A DNA stretch of 64,000 nucleotides, taken from contig JARACJ010000001.1 of NCBI GenBank assembly GCA_028767165.1, positions 1 through 64,000 of the forward strand. Direction: 5' to 3'. The position numbers were made by a program, and so were the translations under genes. Below, in pieces: positions 16,398-25,420 of the stretch; position 1 is the first letter of the stretch, and every line of letters starts with the position of its first letter. Under the pieces are notes generated by a model. The model saw only the letters and a program-made list of their open reading frames with translations. It made no database searches and was not told the DNA's origin. The DNA is from Proteobacteria bacterium DTSAM18. GTDB lineage: Bacteria; Myxococcota_A; UBA796; GCA-2862545.

Positions 16398-18536
16398 TCA
16401 GTCGACGACCTCGACCTCGTCGCGGCGGCATGCACGCAGCATGTCGCGGAGCTCGTCGGCCCGATCGGGATCGCCACCCTCGGCGTAGGTCTGGACGATC
16501 TGGGTGCCGAGATCGATGGCGCGGCGGAATCCGGACACCAGCGAGCCGGAGATGTCGGTGCGGGCGTACAGCTGCCGCATCAGGTCGATGAGCTGGGCGC
16601 CCTCCGCCCACTGGCGTCCGAGGGGGAGGAGGTCCGGGGTCCAGGTGACCTGCATGCCCGAGACCTGCTCGCCCTGGACGACGACCTCCGAGAAGCGGAT
16701 CAGCTCGACTTCCTGGAGCAGGGAGCGGTCCTTGCGGTTCAGGCGGTAGTTCTTGTCGACGCTGCGGGGCAGGTTGGTGGTCATGCAGACGAGCAGGCCG
16801 AACAGCGTGGCCTGATCGATGGTCTCCAGGATGCCGCTCAGGAGCAGCTCGGAGGTGAACAGCTCGGCGATCTGGATGTGCCGCAGGAGCTTGGCGCCGG
16901 CGTTGAAGCTGCCGCTCTCGTCGAGGTAGCCGTAGTGGAGCAGGAAGTCGCGCTTGCGGAGGAACTCACGGAAGCACAGATCCTCGGCCTGCTCGGCCCG
17001 GTTGCGGAGGCGGCGCGCCTCCTTGAGTCCCTTCTTCGTCGGGGTGGAGCCATCGGCCGGGCTCTCGAGCTGGTCGGCCCGGGCGAGCTGGCGGCGGGCG
17101 GCGCCCACGAGGTGGTAGTTCAGGAAGGACTTGTTGACGATGGTGCGGATCTGCTCGAGCTCGTGCTGGCCGAGCAGGTTGACCACGCTGTTCCAGGACA
17201 GCGAGAACCGGCTGAGCACCGGCTCGTAGCGTTCGGTGGCGTAGTCGCGCAGGTTCTGCCGGAACTGGGACTCCTCCTCGAGACCGAGGCGGATGATCAC
17301 GTGGCCGACGTCGTCGAGGCCGCGACGGCCGGCGCGACCGGCCTTCTGCATGAAGCCACGGGTGGTGAGCGGTGCGAGCTCCTTGCCGTTGAACTTCATG
17401 AGTCCGTGGAACACGACGGTACGTGCCGGCATGTTCAGGCCCAGCGCGAAGGTGGACGTGGCGAACAGCGCCTTGATGAGCTTGGCCTCGTACAGCTCTT
17501 CGACGAGTGCCTTCAGGGAGACGTGCAGGCCTGCGTGGTGGAACGCGATGCCACGGCGGTACATGTCGAGGAGGCGGTCGGTGAGCACGGGACCGAGGGT
17601 CTGGGCGGCCGCATCCAGCCGCTCCTGCATGCGGTCGATCTCCTCACCCTCGAGCAGCTCCGCCTGGTAGCGGTAGGCGAGCTGGGAGGCGTAGCGCTCG
17701 GTGTCCTGGCGGGAGAACACGAAGTACAGCAGCGGGAGCCACCTGCGGCGGCGGATCTCCTTGAAGATGTCGATCGGGTGGGGCGCGGAGCTGTCGCGAC
17801 GGCCACCACGGCCCCGGCGATCCCTGCCACCGCCGCGCTCCTGGCGGTCGCGTCCACGTCCGCGTCCGCGACCTGAGCGACCGCTGTCGTCGTGGACGGT
17901 GCGGGTGCCCTGCCGCTTGGCGACACGACTGAAGTCGTCCGGGGAGAGCAGACCCTTGTCCTGCACCGCGAACGAGAATTCGAGGGGCACGGCGCGGGTG
18001 GTCTCGGTGACCACGTGGACGGGACGCTCCCGAACGTGGGTGAGCCAGTTGGCGAACTGCCGCAGGTTGGGCAGGGTGGCCGACAGGGCGACGATCTGCA
18101 CGGTGGCCGGGAGGTAGATGAGGACCTCCTCCCACACGGTGCCGCGCTCGGGATCATCGAGGAAGTGCACCTCGTCGATGACCACGGCGAGCAGGTCGTC
18201 GGTGGGCTCGCCACCCAGGAGCATGTTGCGGAGGATCTCCGTGGTCATGATCCGGATGGGCGCCTCGCGGCGGATGACGATGTCGCCGGTCACGAGACCT
18301 ACATTGTCCTCGCCATGAAGCCGACAGTAGTCCCTGAACTTCTGGTTGGAGAGCGCCTTGATGGGGGCTGTGTAGATGACCTTCTTGCCTTCTCTCAGGG
18401 CTTCTTCGACGATCCAGTCGGCGATGATGGTCTTGCCGGTGCCGGTGGGCGCGCTCACCAGCACGCTGTCGCCGTTCATCAGGTGTTCGATGGACTCGGC
18501 CTGGAAGGGGTCGAGTGTGAACCCGCGGTACTTCAT
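16398..18536 (-). CDS. Ski2/Mtr4-like DExH-box RNA helicase
   Basis: This 712-residue superfamily 2 helicase has Walker A APTGTGKT at 29-36, TAPIKALSNQKF, DEVH at 121-124, SAT at 152-154, and the C-terminal core motifs FATSTFALGLNMPARTVVF and QKAGRAGRRGLD. The arrangement matches bacterial Ski2/HelY-type helicases, which unwind structured RNA. Between the two RecA lobes, residues 219-249, lies an Arg/Gly-rich linker that resembles eukaryotic RGG RNA-binding tails. SD GGAGG precedes the ATG. It appears to be a single gene. Confidence 0.9.
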   Translation of the reverse strand: MKYRGFTLDPFQAESIEHLMNGDSVLVSAPTGTGKTIIADWIVEEALREGKKVIYTAPIKALSNQKFRDYCRLHGEDNVGLVTGDIVIRREAPIRIMTTEILRNMLLGGEPTDDLLAVVIDEVHFLDDPERGTVWEEVLIYLPATVQIVALSATLPNLRQFANWLTHVRERPVHVVTETTRAVPLEFSFAVQDKGLLSPDDFSRVAKRQGTRTVHDDSGRSGRGRGRGRDRQERGGGRDRRGRGGRRDSSAPHPIDIFKEIRRRRWLPLLYFVFSRQDTERYASQLAYRYQAELLEGEEIDRMQERLDAAAQTLGPVLTDRLLDMYRRGIAFHHAGLHVSLKALVEELYEAKLIKALFATSTFALGLNMPARTVVFHGLMKFNGKELAPLTTRGFMQKAGRAGRRGLDDVGHVIIRLGLEEESQFRQNLRDYATERYEPVLSRFSLSWNSVVNLLGQHELEQIRTIVNKSFLNYHLVGAARRQLARADQLESPADGSTPTKKGLKEARRLRNRAEQAEDLCFREFLRKRDFLLHYGYLDESGSFNAGAKLLRHIQIAELFTSELLLSGILETIDQATLFGLLVCMTTNLPRSVDKNYRLNRKDRSLLQEVELIRFSEVVVQGEQVSGMQVTWTPDLLPLGRQWAEGAQLIDLMRQLYARTDISGSLVSGFRRAIDLGTQIVQTYAEGGDPDRADELRDMLRACRRDEVEVVD

Positions 18537-18599
18537 GGATGCCTCCGAAGGGCCTGTATCTGTCGAGGGTCGCCGTGGCCCGTGGGAAATGGGCTGCTG

Positions 18600-19034
18600 A
18601 TGCAGTGTTTGTTCGCCATGGCGGTGATTCTGTGTCTCGTGCCCGGGGTGTCAGCGGCCGCTGCACTGTGCCTGCTGCTCGCGTGGGCCGATCTTCTCAC
18701 GGGTGAGGCACTGCTCTGGGGAAGTGCGGTGTCGGCCGGCGTGGTGGCAGTGCAGCTGTGGCTCCCCCTGAGCACGCGGAGCCTGCGTGACGCAGGCGTG
18801 GCCCCCATGATGGTGCTGGCCGTGATGACCTTCATCTGTGGCTGGCTGCACTGGTGGGGCGCGGCGCCTTTCGTGTCCTGGGTGGCCGCCCTCGGGGCGA
18901 CACTGCTCGTCGGTGGGGGCAGGGGACGGGCGCTGTTGTGGATGGTGCCGGACGTGGGGCGTCTGTGGCTGCGCCACACCCTGCTCGATGTGCTCGGGGT
19001 GTCGTGGCTCGTCGTGCTCGCAGCCTCGGCATGA
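18600..19034 (+). CDS. Small integral membrane protein
   Basis: This is about 144 residues, almost entirely hydrophobic, with four likely transmembrane helices and short charged loops (LSTRSLRDAG, GGGRGRA). No family is recognised. The ATG at 18600 has only a weak SD, and an in-frame GTG at 18582 is an alternative start. It is divergent from the helicase gene and ends at a bidirectional terminator. Confidence 0.6.
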   Translation: MQCLFAMAVILCLVPGVSAAAALCLLLAWADLLTGEALLWGSAVSAGVVAVQLWLPLSTRSLRDAGVAPMMVLAVMTFICGWLHWWGAAPFVSWVAALGATLLVGGGRGRALLWMVPDVGRLWLRHTLLDVLGVSWLVVLAASA

Positions 19035-19038
19035 ACAA

Positions 19039-19070
19039 AAAGCGCCCGCCACCGAAGTGACGGGCGCTTT
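19039..19070. terminator. Bidirectional terminator for the membrane gene and the tRNA operon
   Basis: AAAGCGCCCG and CGGGCGCTTT form a perfect 10-bp stem. Read on the minus strand it is followed by TTTTT, giving a strong terminator for the tRNA-Gln/Glu/Glu transcript. On the plus strand it lies 4 nt after the membrane gene stop. Confidence 0.9.
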
Positions 19071-19074
19071 GAGA

Positions 19075-19149
19075 TGGTACTCCCAAGGGGAATCGAACCC
19101 CTGTCTTCGCCGTGAGAGGGCGATGTCCTGACCGCTAGACGATGGGAGC
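19075..19149 (-). tRNA. tRNA-Glu (CTC), CCA encoded
   Basis: The minus strand reads GCTCCCA-TC-GTCTAGCGG and folds into a full cloverleaf. The anticodon loop contains CTC, the T arm is AGGGG-TTCGATT-CCCCT, and acceptor GCTCCCA pairs with TGGGAGT (G-U at the first pair). Discriminator A is followed by an encoded CCA at 19077-19075. It is the last tRNA of a three-gene operon. Confidence 0.95.
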
Positions 19150-19173
19150 AGCAATGTAGAAACGGTGTTTGAG

Positions 19174-19245
19174 TACTCCCAAGGGGAATCGAACCCCTGT
19201 CTTCGCCGTGAGAGGGCGATGTCCTAACCGCTAGACGATGGGAGC
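19174..19245 (-). tRNA. tRNA-Glu (CTC), CCA not encoded
   Basis: It is nearly identical to the tRNA-Glu at 19075-19149, with one difference in the D region (CGGTTAGG against CGGTCAGG). The acceptor and discriminator are the same, but the next three bases are CTC rather than CCA, so CCA must be added after transcription. Confidence 0.95.
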
Positions 19246-19253
19246 GGATGAGA

Positions 19254-19326
19254 TTGACCCGCCAGGACTCGAACCTGGAACCTTCTGGGCCAGAACCAGA
19301 CGTCTTGCCAATTCGACCACGGGTCA
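19254..19326 (-). tRNA. tRNA-Gln (CTG)
   Basis: The cloverleaf has acceptor TGACCCG paired with CGGGTCA, anticodon arm TCTGG-TTCTGGC-CCAGA (anticodon CTG) and T arm CCAGG-TTCGAGT-CCTGG. CCA is not encoded. It is the first gene of the minus-strand tRNA operon. Confidence 0.95.
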
Positions 19327-19370
19327 TCAATCTCGGTGTCTCAGGAGGCGTGCCCCCCGAGGCGGCAGCC

Positions 19371-19400
19371 ATGTAACTTCGCCTGACGAGACCCGTCAAG
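19371..19400 (-). promoter_or_regulatory. Candidate promoter of the tRNA-Gln/Glu/Glu operon
   Basis: On the minus strand TTGACG (19400-19395) and TTACAT (19376-19371) are separated by 17 nt, with the tRNA-Gln gene starting about 45 nt downstream. The tRNA-Phe genes have a similar TTGACG box. Confidence 0.55.
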
Positions 19401-19690
19401 CAGATCGGCGAAAAAAACGTACCCTCGGCGTTCGACGTGGGCTTTTCATTGTTCTGGGTCGACGCATCCCCGACGAAATGGGATACGTGGGCCTCCAGAG
19501 GTCCGCCGGCGAGCCCATCAGGCCCACGGCTGTCCGGCGATCCGGGCACCGGCTCCACACGAGGGGCCACCCGCTGTCCCTACGGGCCCATCTCGAGGTG
19601 GATCCACGGTGGGATGCGGGGGTGGATCTTGCAGACCTGGCGGAAAGCGGGTAGATGGGCCGCTGCGCTGAACAGTCCCTGGAGGGAGTC

Positions 19691-20200
19691 GTGCGCATCG
19701 TGGTCGAAAACATCCGGTCCAAGGGCCGCCAGCTCCGCTTCTCCCAGGCGGACGACTGGGCCAGGAACGCTGCCGAGCAGGCGCTGGAAGGTGAGGTCTC
19801 CGAACTCTCCGGCGAACTCGATCTGCAGCGTCGTGGTCAGGATGTGCACGTCCACGCCCAGGCCACCGCCACCGCCGCCGTGCCATGCCATCGTTGTGGC
19901 CGGCCGGTCGAGGTGAAGGTGGAGTCCGAGGAACAGCTCCTGTACAAGCCAGCCCGGTCGGGCGGCGAAGACGACCATCACCATGAGGTGGAGCTGTCCG
20001 ATAGCGACCTGGACGTGGGGTGGTACGACGATGGCGCCCTCGAACTCTCGGCCGTGGTGGCGGAGCTCATCGCTCTCGCCGCACCGTCGAGGGTCCTCTG
20101 CGAAGATGTCGCCAGCTGCGAGCAGGCCAGTGGCCTGAACGAACAGCAGGATGATGTCGAAGGGAACTCGGCATTCGCCGCCCTGAAGGATTTGCTTTGA
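19691..20200 (+). CDS. yceD: YceD family (DUF177) protein
   Basis: This 169-residue protein is of the DUF177 family, which almost always precedes rpmF and is linked to 23S rRNA or large-subunit maturation. It begins VRIVVENIRSKGRQLRF and contains the typical CHRCGRPVEV pair of Cys residues (about residues 70-73), an acidic His-rich middle and a C-terminal CEDVASCEQASGLN segment. GTG at 19691, preceded by GGAGGGAG, fits the family's N-terminus. An in-frame ATG at 19655 is an alternative. The rpmF gene starts 36 nt downstream. Confidence 0.85.
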   Translation: MRIVVENIRSKGRQLRFSQADDWARNAAEQALEGEVSELSGELDLQRRGQDVHVHAQATATAAVPCHRCGRPVEVKVESEEQLLYKPARSGGEDDHHHEVELSDSDLDVGWYDDGALELSAVVAELIALAAPSRVLCEDVASCEQASGLNEQQDDVEGNSAFAALKDLL

Positions 20201-20236
20201 CGGACACCGTCCGTTCCTGAATTTTGGAGTTGAACC

Positions 20237-20434
20237 ATGGCCGTTCCGAAGAAGAAGACGTCCCGTCGTCGTCGTGACATGCGCCGTTCCCACCACGCCA
20301 TCAAGTTCTCCGAGGTGGTGGAGTACTGCCCCAACTGCGGTGAGCCCAAGCTGCGTCACCACATGTGCGACGCTTGCGGCACCTACCGTGGTCGCCAGAT
20401 CCGCCCCGGCAAGACCGAGGTCGTGGCTGGCTGA
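20237..20434 (+). CDS. rpmF: 50S ribosomal protein L32
   Basis: This 65-residue protein begins MAVPKKKTSRRRRDMRRSHH, the L32 signature, and has a zinc ribbon of CPNCGEP then CDACGTYRG. It is of normal length and sits next to yceD as usual. Confidence 0.98.
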   Translation: MAVPKKKTSRRRRDMRRSHHAIKFSEVVEYCPNCGEPKLRHHMCDACGTYRGRQIRPGKTEVVAG

Positions 20435-20451
20435 GCCCGTCTGTTGAGCAG

Positions 20452-20490
20452 AAGGGCCCTGGCCGCCTCCTGGCGTCCGGGGCCTTTTCC
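20452..20490 (+). terminator. Probable terminator or attenuator after rpmF
   Basis: AAGGGCC and GGCCTTTT form a stem around CTGGCCGCCTCCTGGCGTCCGG, followed by the pyrimidine tract CCTTTTCCTTTCTT. The stem has a bulge, so some read-through into acpP is possible. Confidence 0.55.
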
Positions 20491-20542
20491 TTTCTTGGGG
20501 TCGGGTTATGCAGGGGTCCCAAGGCCTGTCAGGAGGAGATTC

Positions 20543-20800
20543 ATGGACGACGCGGAGCAGCGTGAGATGGTCGCACAGCGTGTGCGGCGGATCCTGGCAG
20601 ACAAGCTTCGACGCCCGGCGGCCGAGATCGACCTGAACGCCGCGCTCGTCCAGGATCTCAACTTCGACTCCCTCGAGATCGTCGAGCTCGTGTTCGCCCT
20701 CGAGAAGGAGTTCGGCCTCGAGGAGATCCCCGACGACGAAGCCGAGAAGCTCCGCACCGTGATGGACATCGTGGAATACATCCAGGGAGCCCTGGCCTGA
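20543..20800 (+). CDS. acpP: Acyl carrier protein
   Basis: This acidic 85-residue protein carries the phosphopantetheine attachment Ser in NFDSLEIVEL and the ACP fold (FALEKEFGLEEIPDDEAEKLRTV). It carries acyl chains in fatty-acid synthesis. The start at 20543 is fixed by a perfect SD (AGGAGG, 7 nt upstream). It lies between rpmF and rpiB; plsX and fab genes are absent here. Confidence 0.93.
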   Translation: MDDAEQREMVAQRVRRILADKLRRPAAEIDLNAALVQDLNFDSLEIVELVFALEKEFGLEEIPDDEAEKLRTVMDIVEYIQGALA

Positions 20801-20855
20801 GGCCACTTCCCTGTCTGCCCGGATGCCGGCACGGACCGGCCGTCGAGGAGCCCTG

Positions 20856-21299
20856 ATGAAGATCGCCCTTTCCTCCGACCACGCCGGTCGTCACCTCAAG
20901 ATGGTCCTCGCGGAGCGGCTCACCGAGCTGGGTCACGAGGTCTCGATCTTCGGTGCCATGGATGCCACCAGCGTCGACTACCCCGACTGCGCCATGCCGG
21001 CGCTGGTCGCCCTGGTCTCCGACGAGGTCGAGCGGTGCGTGCTGGTGTGCGGCACCGGCCAGGGCATGGCGATGACCGCCAACCGGGTGCCCGGCGTACG
21101 GGCGGCGGTGGTGGCCGACCCCTTCTCCGCGCGCATGGCGCTCGCCCACAACGATGCCCGCTGCCTGTGTCTCGGCGAGCGCGTCGTCGGTTCCGGTGTG
21201 GCCATCGAGTGTCTCGAGGCCTGGCTGGATGCCTCCTTCGAAGGTGGCCGGCACGCTCGCCGGGTCCAGAAGATGATGCAGGGCGGCTCCGAAGGCTGA
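20856..21299 (+). CDS. rpiB: Ribose-5-phosphate isomerase B
   Basis: This 147-residue RpiB/LacAB-family enzyme interconverts ribose-5-phosphate and ribulose-5-phosphate. It starts MKIALSSDHAG, has the catalytic Cys region CGTGQGMAMTANR and the NDARCLCLGERVVG segment. The upstream in-frame ATG at 20823 would add an unconserved extension, so 20856 was chosen. Ribulose-5-phosphate is also the substrate of the RibB reaction, but the link to the nearby riboflavin genes is only suggestive. Confidence 0.92.
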   Translation: MKIALSSDHAGRHLKMVLAERLTELGHEVSIFGAMDATSVDYPDCAMPALVALVSDEVERCVLVCGTGQGMAMTANRVPGVRAAVVADPFSARMALAHNDARCLCLGERVVGSGVAIECLEAWLDASFEGGRHARRVQKMMQGGSEG

Positions 21300-21339
21300 C
21301 GTACCGGGCGGGCACGCACGGCCCATGTCGGTTAGGATC

Positions 21340-21372
21340 CCGCTCCCTCGAACCCAACCAGGATGGGAGCGG
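21340..21372 (+). promoter_or_regulatory. Hairpin covering the glyA ribosome-binding site
   Basis: CCGCTCCC (21340-21347) and GGGAGCGG (21365-21372) form a perfect 8-bp stem with a 17-nt loop. The right arm contains the SD, 2 nt before ATG 21375. When folded it would hide the ribosome site, so glyA translation may be controlled by structure. Confidence 0.5.
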
Positions 21373-21374
21373 TG

Positions 21375-22619
21375 ATGAGCGTTCTGAGCAAGCAGGATCC
21401 GGCGGTCCATGAGGCCATCGCGGCAGAGTACAAGCGCCAGGAAGAAGGCCTGGAGCTGATCGCATCCGAGAACTACACCTCCCAGGCCGTGATGGAGGCC
21501 GTGGGCTCCGTGCTCACCAACAAGTATGCCGAGGGCCTGCCGGGCCGTCGCTACTACGCCGGCTGTGTCCACGTCGACACCGTCGAGCGTCTGGCCCGCA
21601 GCCGCGCCAAGGAGCTGTTCGGAGCCTACGGCGCCAACGTGCAGCCCCACTCCGGTGCACAGGCCAACGCCGCGGTGTTCCTGGCGGCACTGAAGGCCGG
21701 CGACACCATCCTCGGCCTCGACCTCTCCCACGGCGGCCACCTCACCCACGGCTCGCCCGTCAACATGTCCGGCATCCTGTACAACGCCACCCACTACGGC
21801 GTGCAGGAGTCCACGGGCACCGTCGACATGGACCAGGTGCGCGACGCCGCGAAGAAGGGCCAGCCCAAGCTCATCATCTGTGGCGCATCCGCCTACCCCC
21901 GCGCCATCGACTTCGAGGCGTTCCGCAGCATCGCCGACGAGGTCGGTGCCCTGCTCATGGCCGACATCTCCCACATCGCGGGCCTCGTCTGCACCGGGCT
22001 GCACGCCGATCCCGTGCCCCACTGCGACTTCGTCACGACCACCACCCACAAGACCCTCCGCGGTCCCCGTGGCGGTCTGATCCTGTCCAACAAGGACTGG
22101 GCCAAGGCCATCAACAAGGCCGTGTTCCCGGGCACCCAGGGTGGTCCCCTCGAGCACGTCATCGCCGGCAAGGCCGTGGCCTTCGGCGAGGCCCTGCAGC
22201 CTTCCTTCAAGGACTACGCACAGCGCATCCTCGACAACGCGCAGGCCATGGCCGGCCGTCTGCAGGAGCGGGGTCTGAACCTCGTGTCCGGTGGCACCGA
22301 CAACCACCTCATGCTGGTCGACCTCGGTGAGCTCTGCTCCGGCAAGGATGCCGAGGAGGCACTGGAGAAGGCCGACATCACGGTCAACAAGAACACCGTG
22401 CCCGGCGAGAAGCGCAGCCCGTTCGTCACCTCCGGCATCCGCATCGGCACCCCCGCCATCACCACCCGTGGCATGGGCACGTCCGATGCCATCCAGGTGG
22501 CCGACTGGATCGTCGACGCCATCCACGCGCGGAACGACGAGGCCAGGCTGCAGGCCATCGGTGAGCAGGTCAAGGAGCTCTGCGGTCGCTACCCCGTCTA
22601 CAACGACCTGGCGATCTGA
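21375..22619 (+). CDS. glyA: Serine hydroxymethyltransferase
   Basis: This 414-residue PLP enzyme converts serine and tetrahydrofolate to glycine and methylene-tetrahydrofolate. Clear family motifs are [36 protein letters not shown], and the PLP lysine in [14 protein letters not shown]. The start at 21375 (MSVLSKQD) follows GGGAGCGG. ATG 21363 is in frame but has no SD. The stop overlaps the nrdR start by one base (TGATG). Confidence 0.97.
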   Translation: MSVLSKQDPAVHEAIAAEYKRQEEGLELIASENYTSQAVMEAVGSVLTNKYAEGLPGRRYYAGCVHVDTVERLARSRAKELFGAYGANVQPHSGAQANAAVFLAALKAGDTILGLDLSHGGHLTHGSPVNMSGILYNATHYGVQESTGTVDMDQVRDAAKKGQPKLIICGASAYPRAIDFEAFRSIADEVGALLMADISHIAGLVCTGLHADPVPHCDFVTTTTHKTLRGPRGGLILSNKDWAKAINKAVFPGTQGGPLEHVIAGKAVAFGEALQPSFKDYAQRILDNAQAMAGRLQERGLNLVSGGTDNHLMLVDLGELCSGKDAEEALEKADITVNKNTVPGEKRSPFVTSGIRIGTPAITTRGMGTSDAIQVADWIVDAIHARNDEARLQAIGEQVKELCGRYPVYNDLAI

Positions 22620-23068
22620 TGCGTTGTCCTTCCTGCGCAGACACCCAGACCCGGGTGGTCGACTCCCGAGACACCGGCGACGCCATCCGGCGACGTCGGG
22701 AGTGCCAGAAGTGCGGCCATCGCTTCACCACCCACGAGCGCATCGAGCGCCGGGTGTTGTGGGTCGTCAAGCGGGAAGGACGCAAGGAGCCCTTCTCTCC
22801 CGAGAAGATCAAGGCGGGTCTGGCACTCGCCTGTCGCAAGCGCCCCCTCGATGAGCAGGTGATGGAGGATCTGGTCCGCCAGGTCACCGACATCCTGTTC
22901 TCCACCAAGGGCACCGAGGTGTCGTCGTCCGAGGTCGGCGAGACCGTCATGCGCCTGCTTCGCGAACGCGACGAGGTGGCCTACGTGCGGTTCGCGAGCG
23001 TCTATCAGGCGTTCGAGAGCGTCGACCAGTTCGTCGACGCGGTCAACCCGCTCAAGGACGCCGAGTGA
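22619..23068 (+). CDS. nrdR: Transcriptional repressor NrdR
   Basis: This 149-residue protein has an N-terminal zinc ribbon (CPSC..CQKCGH) and an ATP-cone domain (VVKREGRKEPFSPEKIKAGL). NrdR senses dATP/ATP and represses ribonucleotide reductase genes. It is translationally coupled to glyA before it and ribD after it (GTGA overlap), an arrangement common in proteobacteria. Confidence 0.97.
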   Translation: MRCPSCADTQTRVVDSRDTGDAIRRRRECQKCGHRFTTHERIERRVLWVVKREGRKEPFSPEKIKAGLALACRKRPLDEQVMEDLVRQVTDILFSTKGTEVSSSEVGETVMRLLRERDEVAYVRFASVYQAFESVDQFVDAVNPLKDAE

Positions 23069-24138
23069 ACGACCAGCAGGGCATGCGGTTGGCCCTCGCG
23101 GAGGCCTGGCGAGGGGTGGGGTCCACGGCGCCCAACCCCTGTGTCGGTGCCGTGATCGTCGTCGACGATCAGGTGGTGGGCGCGGGCTGCACGGCACCGG
23201 GCGGTCAACCCCACGCCGAGGTGATGGCCCTGCAGGCGGCGCGCTCTGCGGGTCACGACGTGACGGGCGGCACGATGTACGTCACGCTCGAGCCCTGCTG
23301 CCACTATGGCCGCACGCCGCCGTGCTCCCTCGCGATCATCGAGGCCGGGATCGGCACGGTGGTGGTGGGGTGCATCGATCCGTTCCCGGAGATGCAGGGC
23401 AAGTCCGTGGCCATGCTGCGGGAAGCCGGTCTCACGGTGCGCACCGGCGTGGAGGAGCAGGCCTGTCGCGAGGTCCTGCGTGGCTTCCTCCGTGTCATGG
23501 AGGGCGGACTGCCCGAGGTCACGCTCAAGGCAGCCACCAGCCTCGACGGCCACATCGCCACGTCCTCCGGTGAGAGCAAGTGGATCACCTCGGAGGAGGC
23601 GCGCCACCATGGGCACAACCTGAGGGCCCAGCACGACGCCCTCCTGGTTGGGGTGTCCACCGTCCTCGCGGACGACCCGCGGCTCACCTGTCGCACGCAG
23701 GTGGATCGCGATCCCGTTCCTGTCGTGTTCGACACCCACCTGCGCACCCCCGACGAAGCCCACATCTTCCGCGGGCCCGTTCGTCCGGTCATCCTGTGTG
23801 GTCCCGGTGCGCCCGAGCGGGATCTCCCCGCCGACATCGTCCGGGTGGCCCTCGACGAGAGGGGCCGGGTCGATGTCGTGCAGGCCCTGCGGGAGCTCGG
23901 CCGGCGCGGGTTGCACCGTGTCATGGTCGAGGGGGGCGCACAGATCCACCGCAGCATGCTCGATGCCGGTGTGGTCGACTCGTTGTTCCTGTACATGGCG
24001 CCCAAGATCATCGCCGGTGGCCGCAGCTGGGTCGGGGGTGATCCCCTCCAGGTGCTGTCCGACGCACCCGGCCTCGCGGTCCAATCCTGCGAACGTATCG
24101 GTCCCGACGTGCTCATCCAGCTGTCGCGGCCTACCTGA
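23065..24138 (+). CDS. ribD: Riboflavin biosynthesis deaminase/reductase
   Basis: This 357-residue bifunctional enzyme carries out two steps of riboflavin synthesis. The N-terminal deaminase domain has the zinc motifs PHAEV and [14 protein letters not shown]. The C-terminal reductase domain starts at [22 protein letters not shown]. It begins with GTG at 23065, overlapping the nrdR stop. Length and motifs are complete. Confidence 0.96.
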   Translation: MNDQQGMRLALAEAWRGVGSTAPNPCVGAVIVVDDQVVGAGCTAPGGQPHAEVMALQAARSAGHDVTGGTMYVTLEPCCHYGRTPPCSLAIIEAGIGTVVVGCIDPFPEMQGKSVAMLREAGLTVRTGVEEQACREVLRGFLRVMEGGLPEVTLKAATSLDGHIATSSGESKWITSEEARHHGHNLRAQHDALLVGVSTVLADDPRLTCRTQVDRDPVPVVFDTHLRTPDEAHIFRGPVRPVILCGPGAPERDLPADIVRVALDERGRVDVVQALRELGRRGLHRVMVEGGAQIHRSMLDAGVVDSLFLYMAPKIIAGGRSWVGGDPLQVLSDAPGLAVQSCERIGPDVLIQLSRPT

Positions 24139-24206
24139 ACCCCTGGCGGCACCCATCCTCGTCGCCGAACCGAAACCCGTCCCCACGAGACGTTGAGAGA
24201 AGACCC

Positions 24207-25355
24207 ATGAGTGACGCAGATTTCGTTGTCATGCCCGCTGATCCGCTGGAGCGAGTCCGGCTGGCCATGGAAGACATGAAGATGGGCCGCATGGTCATCC
24301 TCGTGGACGACGAGGATCGCGAGAACGAGGGCGACTTCGTGATGGCGGCCGAGTTCTGCCGCCCCACCGACATCAACTTCATGGCGGTCGAGGGTCGCGG
24401 GCTCATCTGCCTGTCCCTCACGGGCGATCAGGTCAGCCGCCTGGGTCTGCCCATGATGGCGTCCAACAACAAGAGCGCCTACGAGACGGCCTTCACGGTC
24501 TCCATCGAGGCGCGTGAAGGCGTCACCACCGGCATCTCCGCCGCGGATCGTGCCCGCACCATCCAGGTGGCCATCAGCCCTGATGCCTCGCCGGCCGACA
24601 TCGTCGTGCCCGGACACATGTTCCCGCTGAAGGCCCGCGACGGTGGCGTGCTCGAGCGGGTGGGGCAGACCGAGGGCTCGGTGGATCTCGCACGCCTGGC
24701 GGGCCTGACCCCTGCTGCCGTCATCTGCGAGATGATGAAGCCCGACGGCACGATGGCTCGGCTTCCCGACCTCATCGAGTTCGGCAAGAAGCACAAGATG
24801 CACATCTGCACCGTCGCCGACATCATCAAGTACCGCATGCAGACCGAGCGCATCGTCGAGCGGGTGGATGCCGGCACCATCCACATCCCGGGCACCGGCG
24901 ACTGGCACTCCGTGCTGTACCGCGGCGTCACCACCGACGACATGCACATGGCCATCTTCCGCGGCGAGATCCGCGAGGATCCCACCCTCGTGCGCGTTCA
25001 GGTGGCACCGGCGCCGTGGGCACTGTTCGTGGGCGACGGCTCCCAGCCGGCTGCGTCCGCCAAGCTCGCCCTCGAGCGCATCGCCCAGGAGGGTAGGGGC
25101 GTGGTGATCCTCATGCACCTCGCGGGTGGCTCCATCCGCGCCATCGAGTCCGCGTACGCGCGCGACGTGCGCGGTGAAGCGGATCCCGTGCCCCAGGTCC
25201 AGGCCGAGGCATTGCGTGATCTGGGCACCGGTTGCCAGATCCTGCGGGATCTCGGGTGCCGGCAGCTCGACCTGCTGACCAACTCCACCCGCGACTTCGA
25301 CGTCATCGAGGCCTACGGCTTGTCCGTGGCTTCCAAGGTTCCGCTGACAACTTGA
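24207..25355 (+). CDS. ribB: RibBA-type protein with altered RibB site and degenerate RibA domain
   Basis: This 382-residue protein has the RibBA layout. The N-terminal DHBP-synthase domain is recognisable: [17 protein letters not shown] (34-50), CLSLT with its Cys, GHMFPLKA (His137) and [12 protein letters not shown]. The second conserved His, normally in G-H-T-E and a metal ligand in known structures, is Gln154 (codon CAG, 24666-24668). The C-terminal half occupies the GTP cyclohydrolase II position but lacks the zinc-binding Cys cluster, so that activity is not expected. SD and spacing are normal. Whether DHBP synthase activity remains is open. Confidence 0.85.
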   Translation: MSDADFVVMPADPLERVRLAMEDMKMGRMVILVDDEDRENEGDFVMAAEFCRPTDINFMAVEGRGLICLSLTGDQVSRLGLPMMASNNKSAYETAFTVSIEAREGVTTGISAADRARTIQVAISPDASPADIVVPGHMFPLKARDGGVLERVGQTEGSVDLARLAGLTPAAVICEMMKPDGTMARLPDLIEFGKKHKMHICTVADIIKYRMQTERIVERVDAGTIHIPGTGDWHSVLYRGVTTDDMHMAIFRGEIREDPTLVRVQVAPAPWALFVGDGSQPAASAKLALERIAQEGRGVVILMHLAGGSIRAIESAYARDVRGEADPVPQVQAEALRDLGTGCQILRDLGCRQLDLLTNSTRDFDVIEAYGLSVASKVPLTT

Positions 25356-25420
25356 TCCAGTGCCTGGAGCGCTCGGCCGCGTTAGTTGGCGGCCGACGTT
25401 CTTGAACAGCTGGAGTTCGC

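Noticed and set aside
24139-24206. FMN riboswitch before the riboflavin genes
   Set aside because: The short gaps before ribD, ribB and ribH lack the conserved FMN aptamer core sequences.
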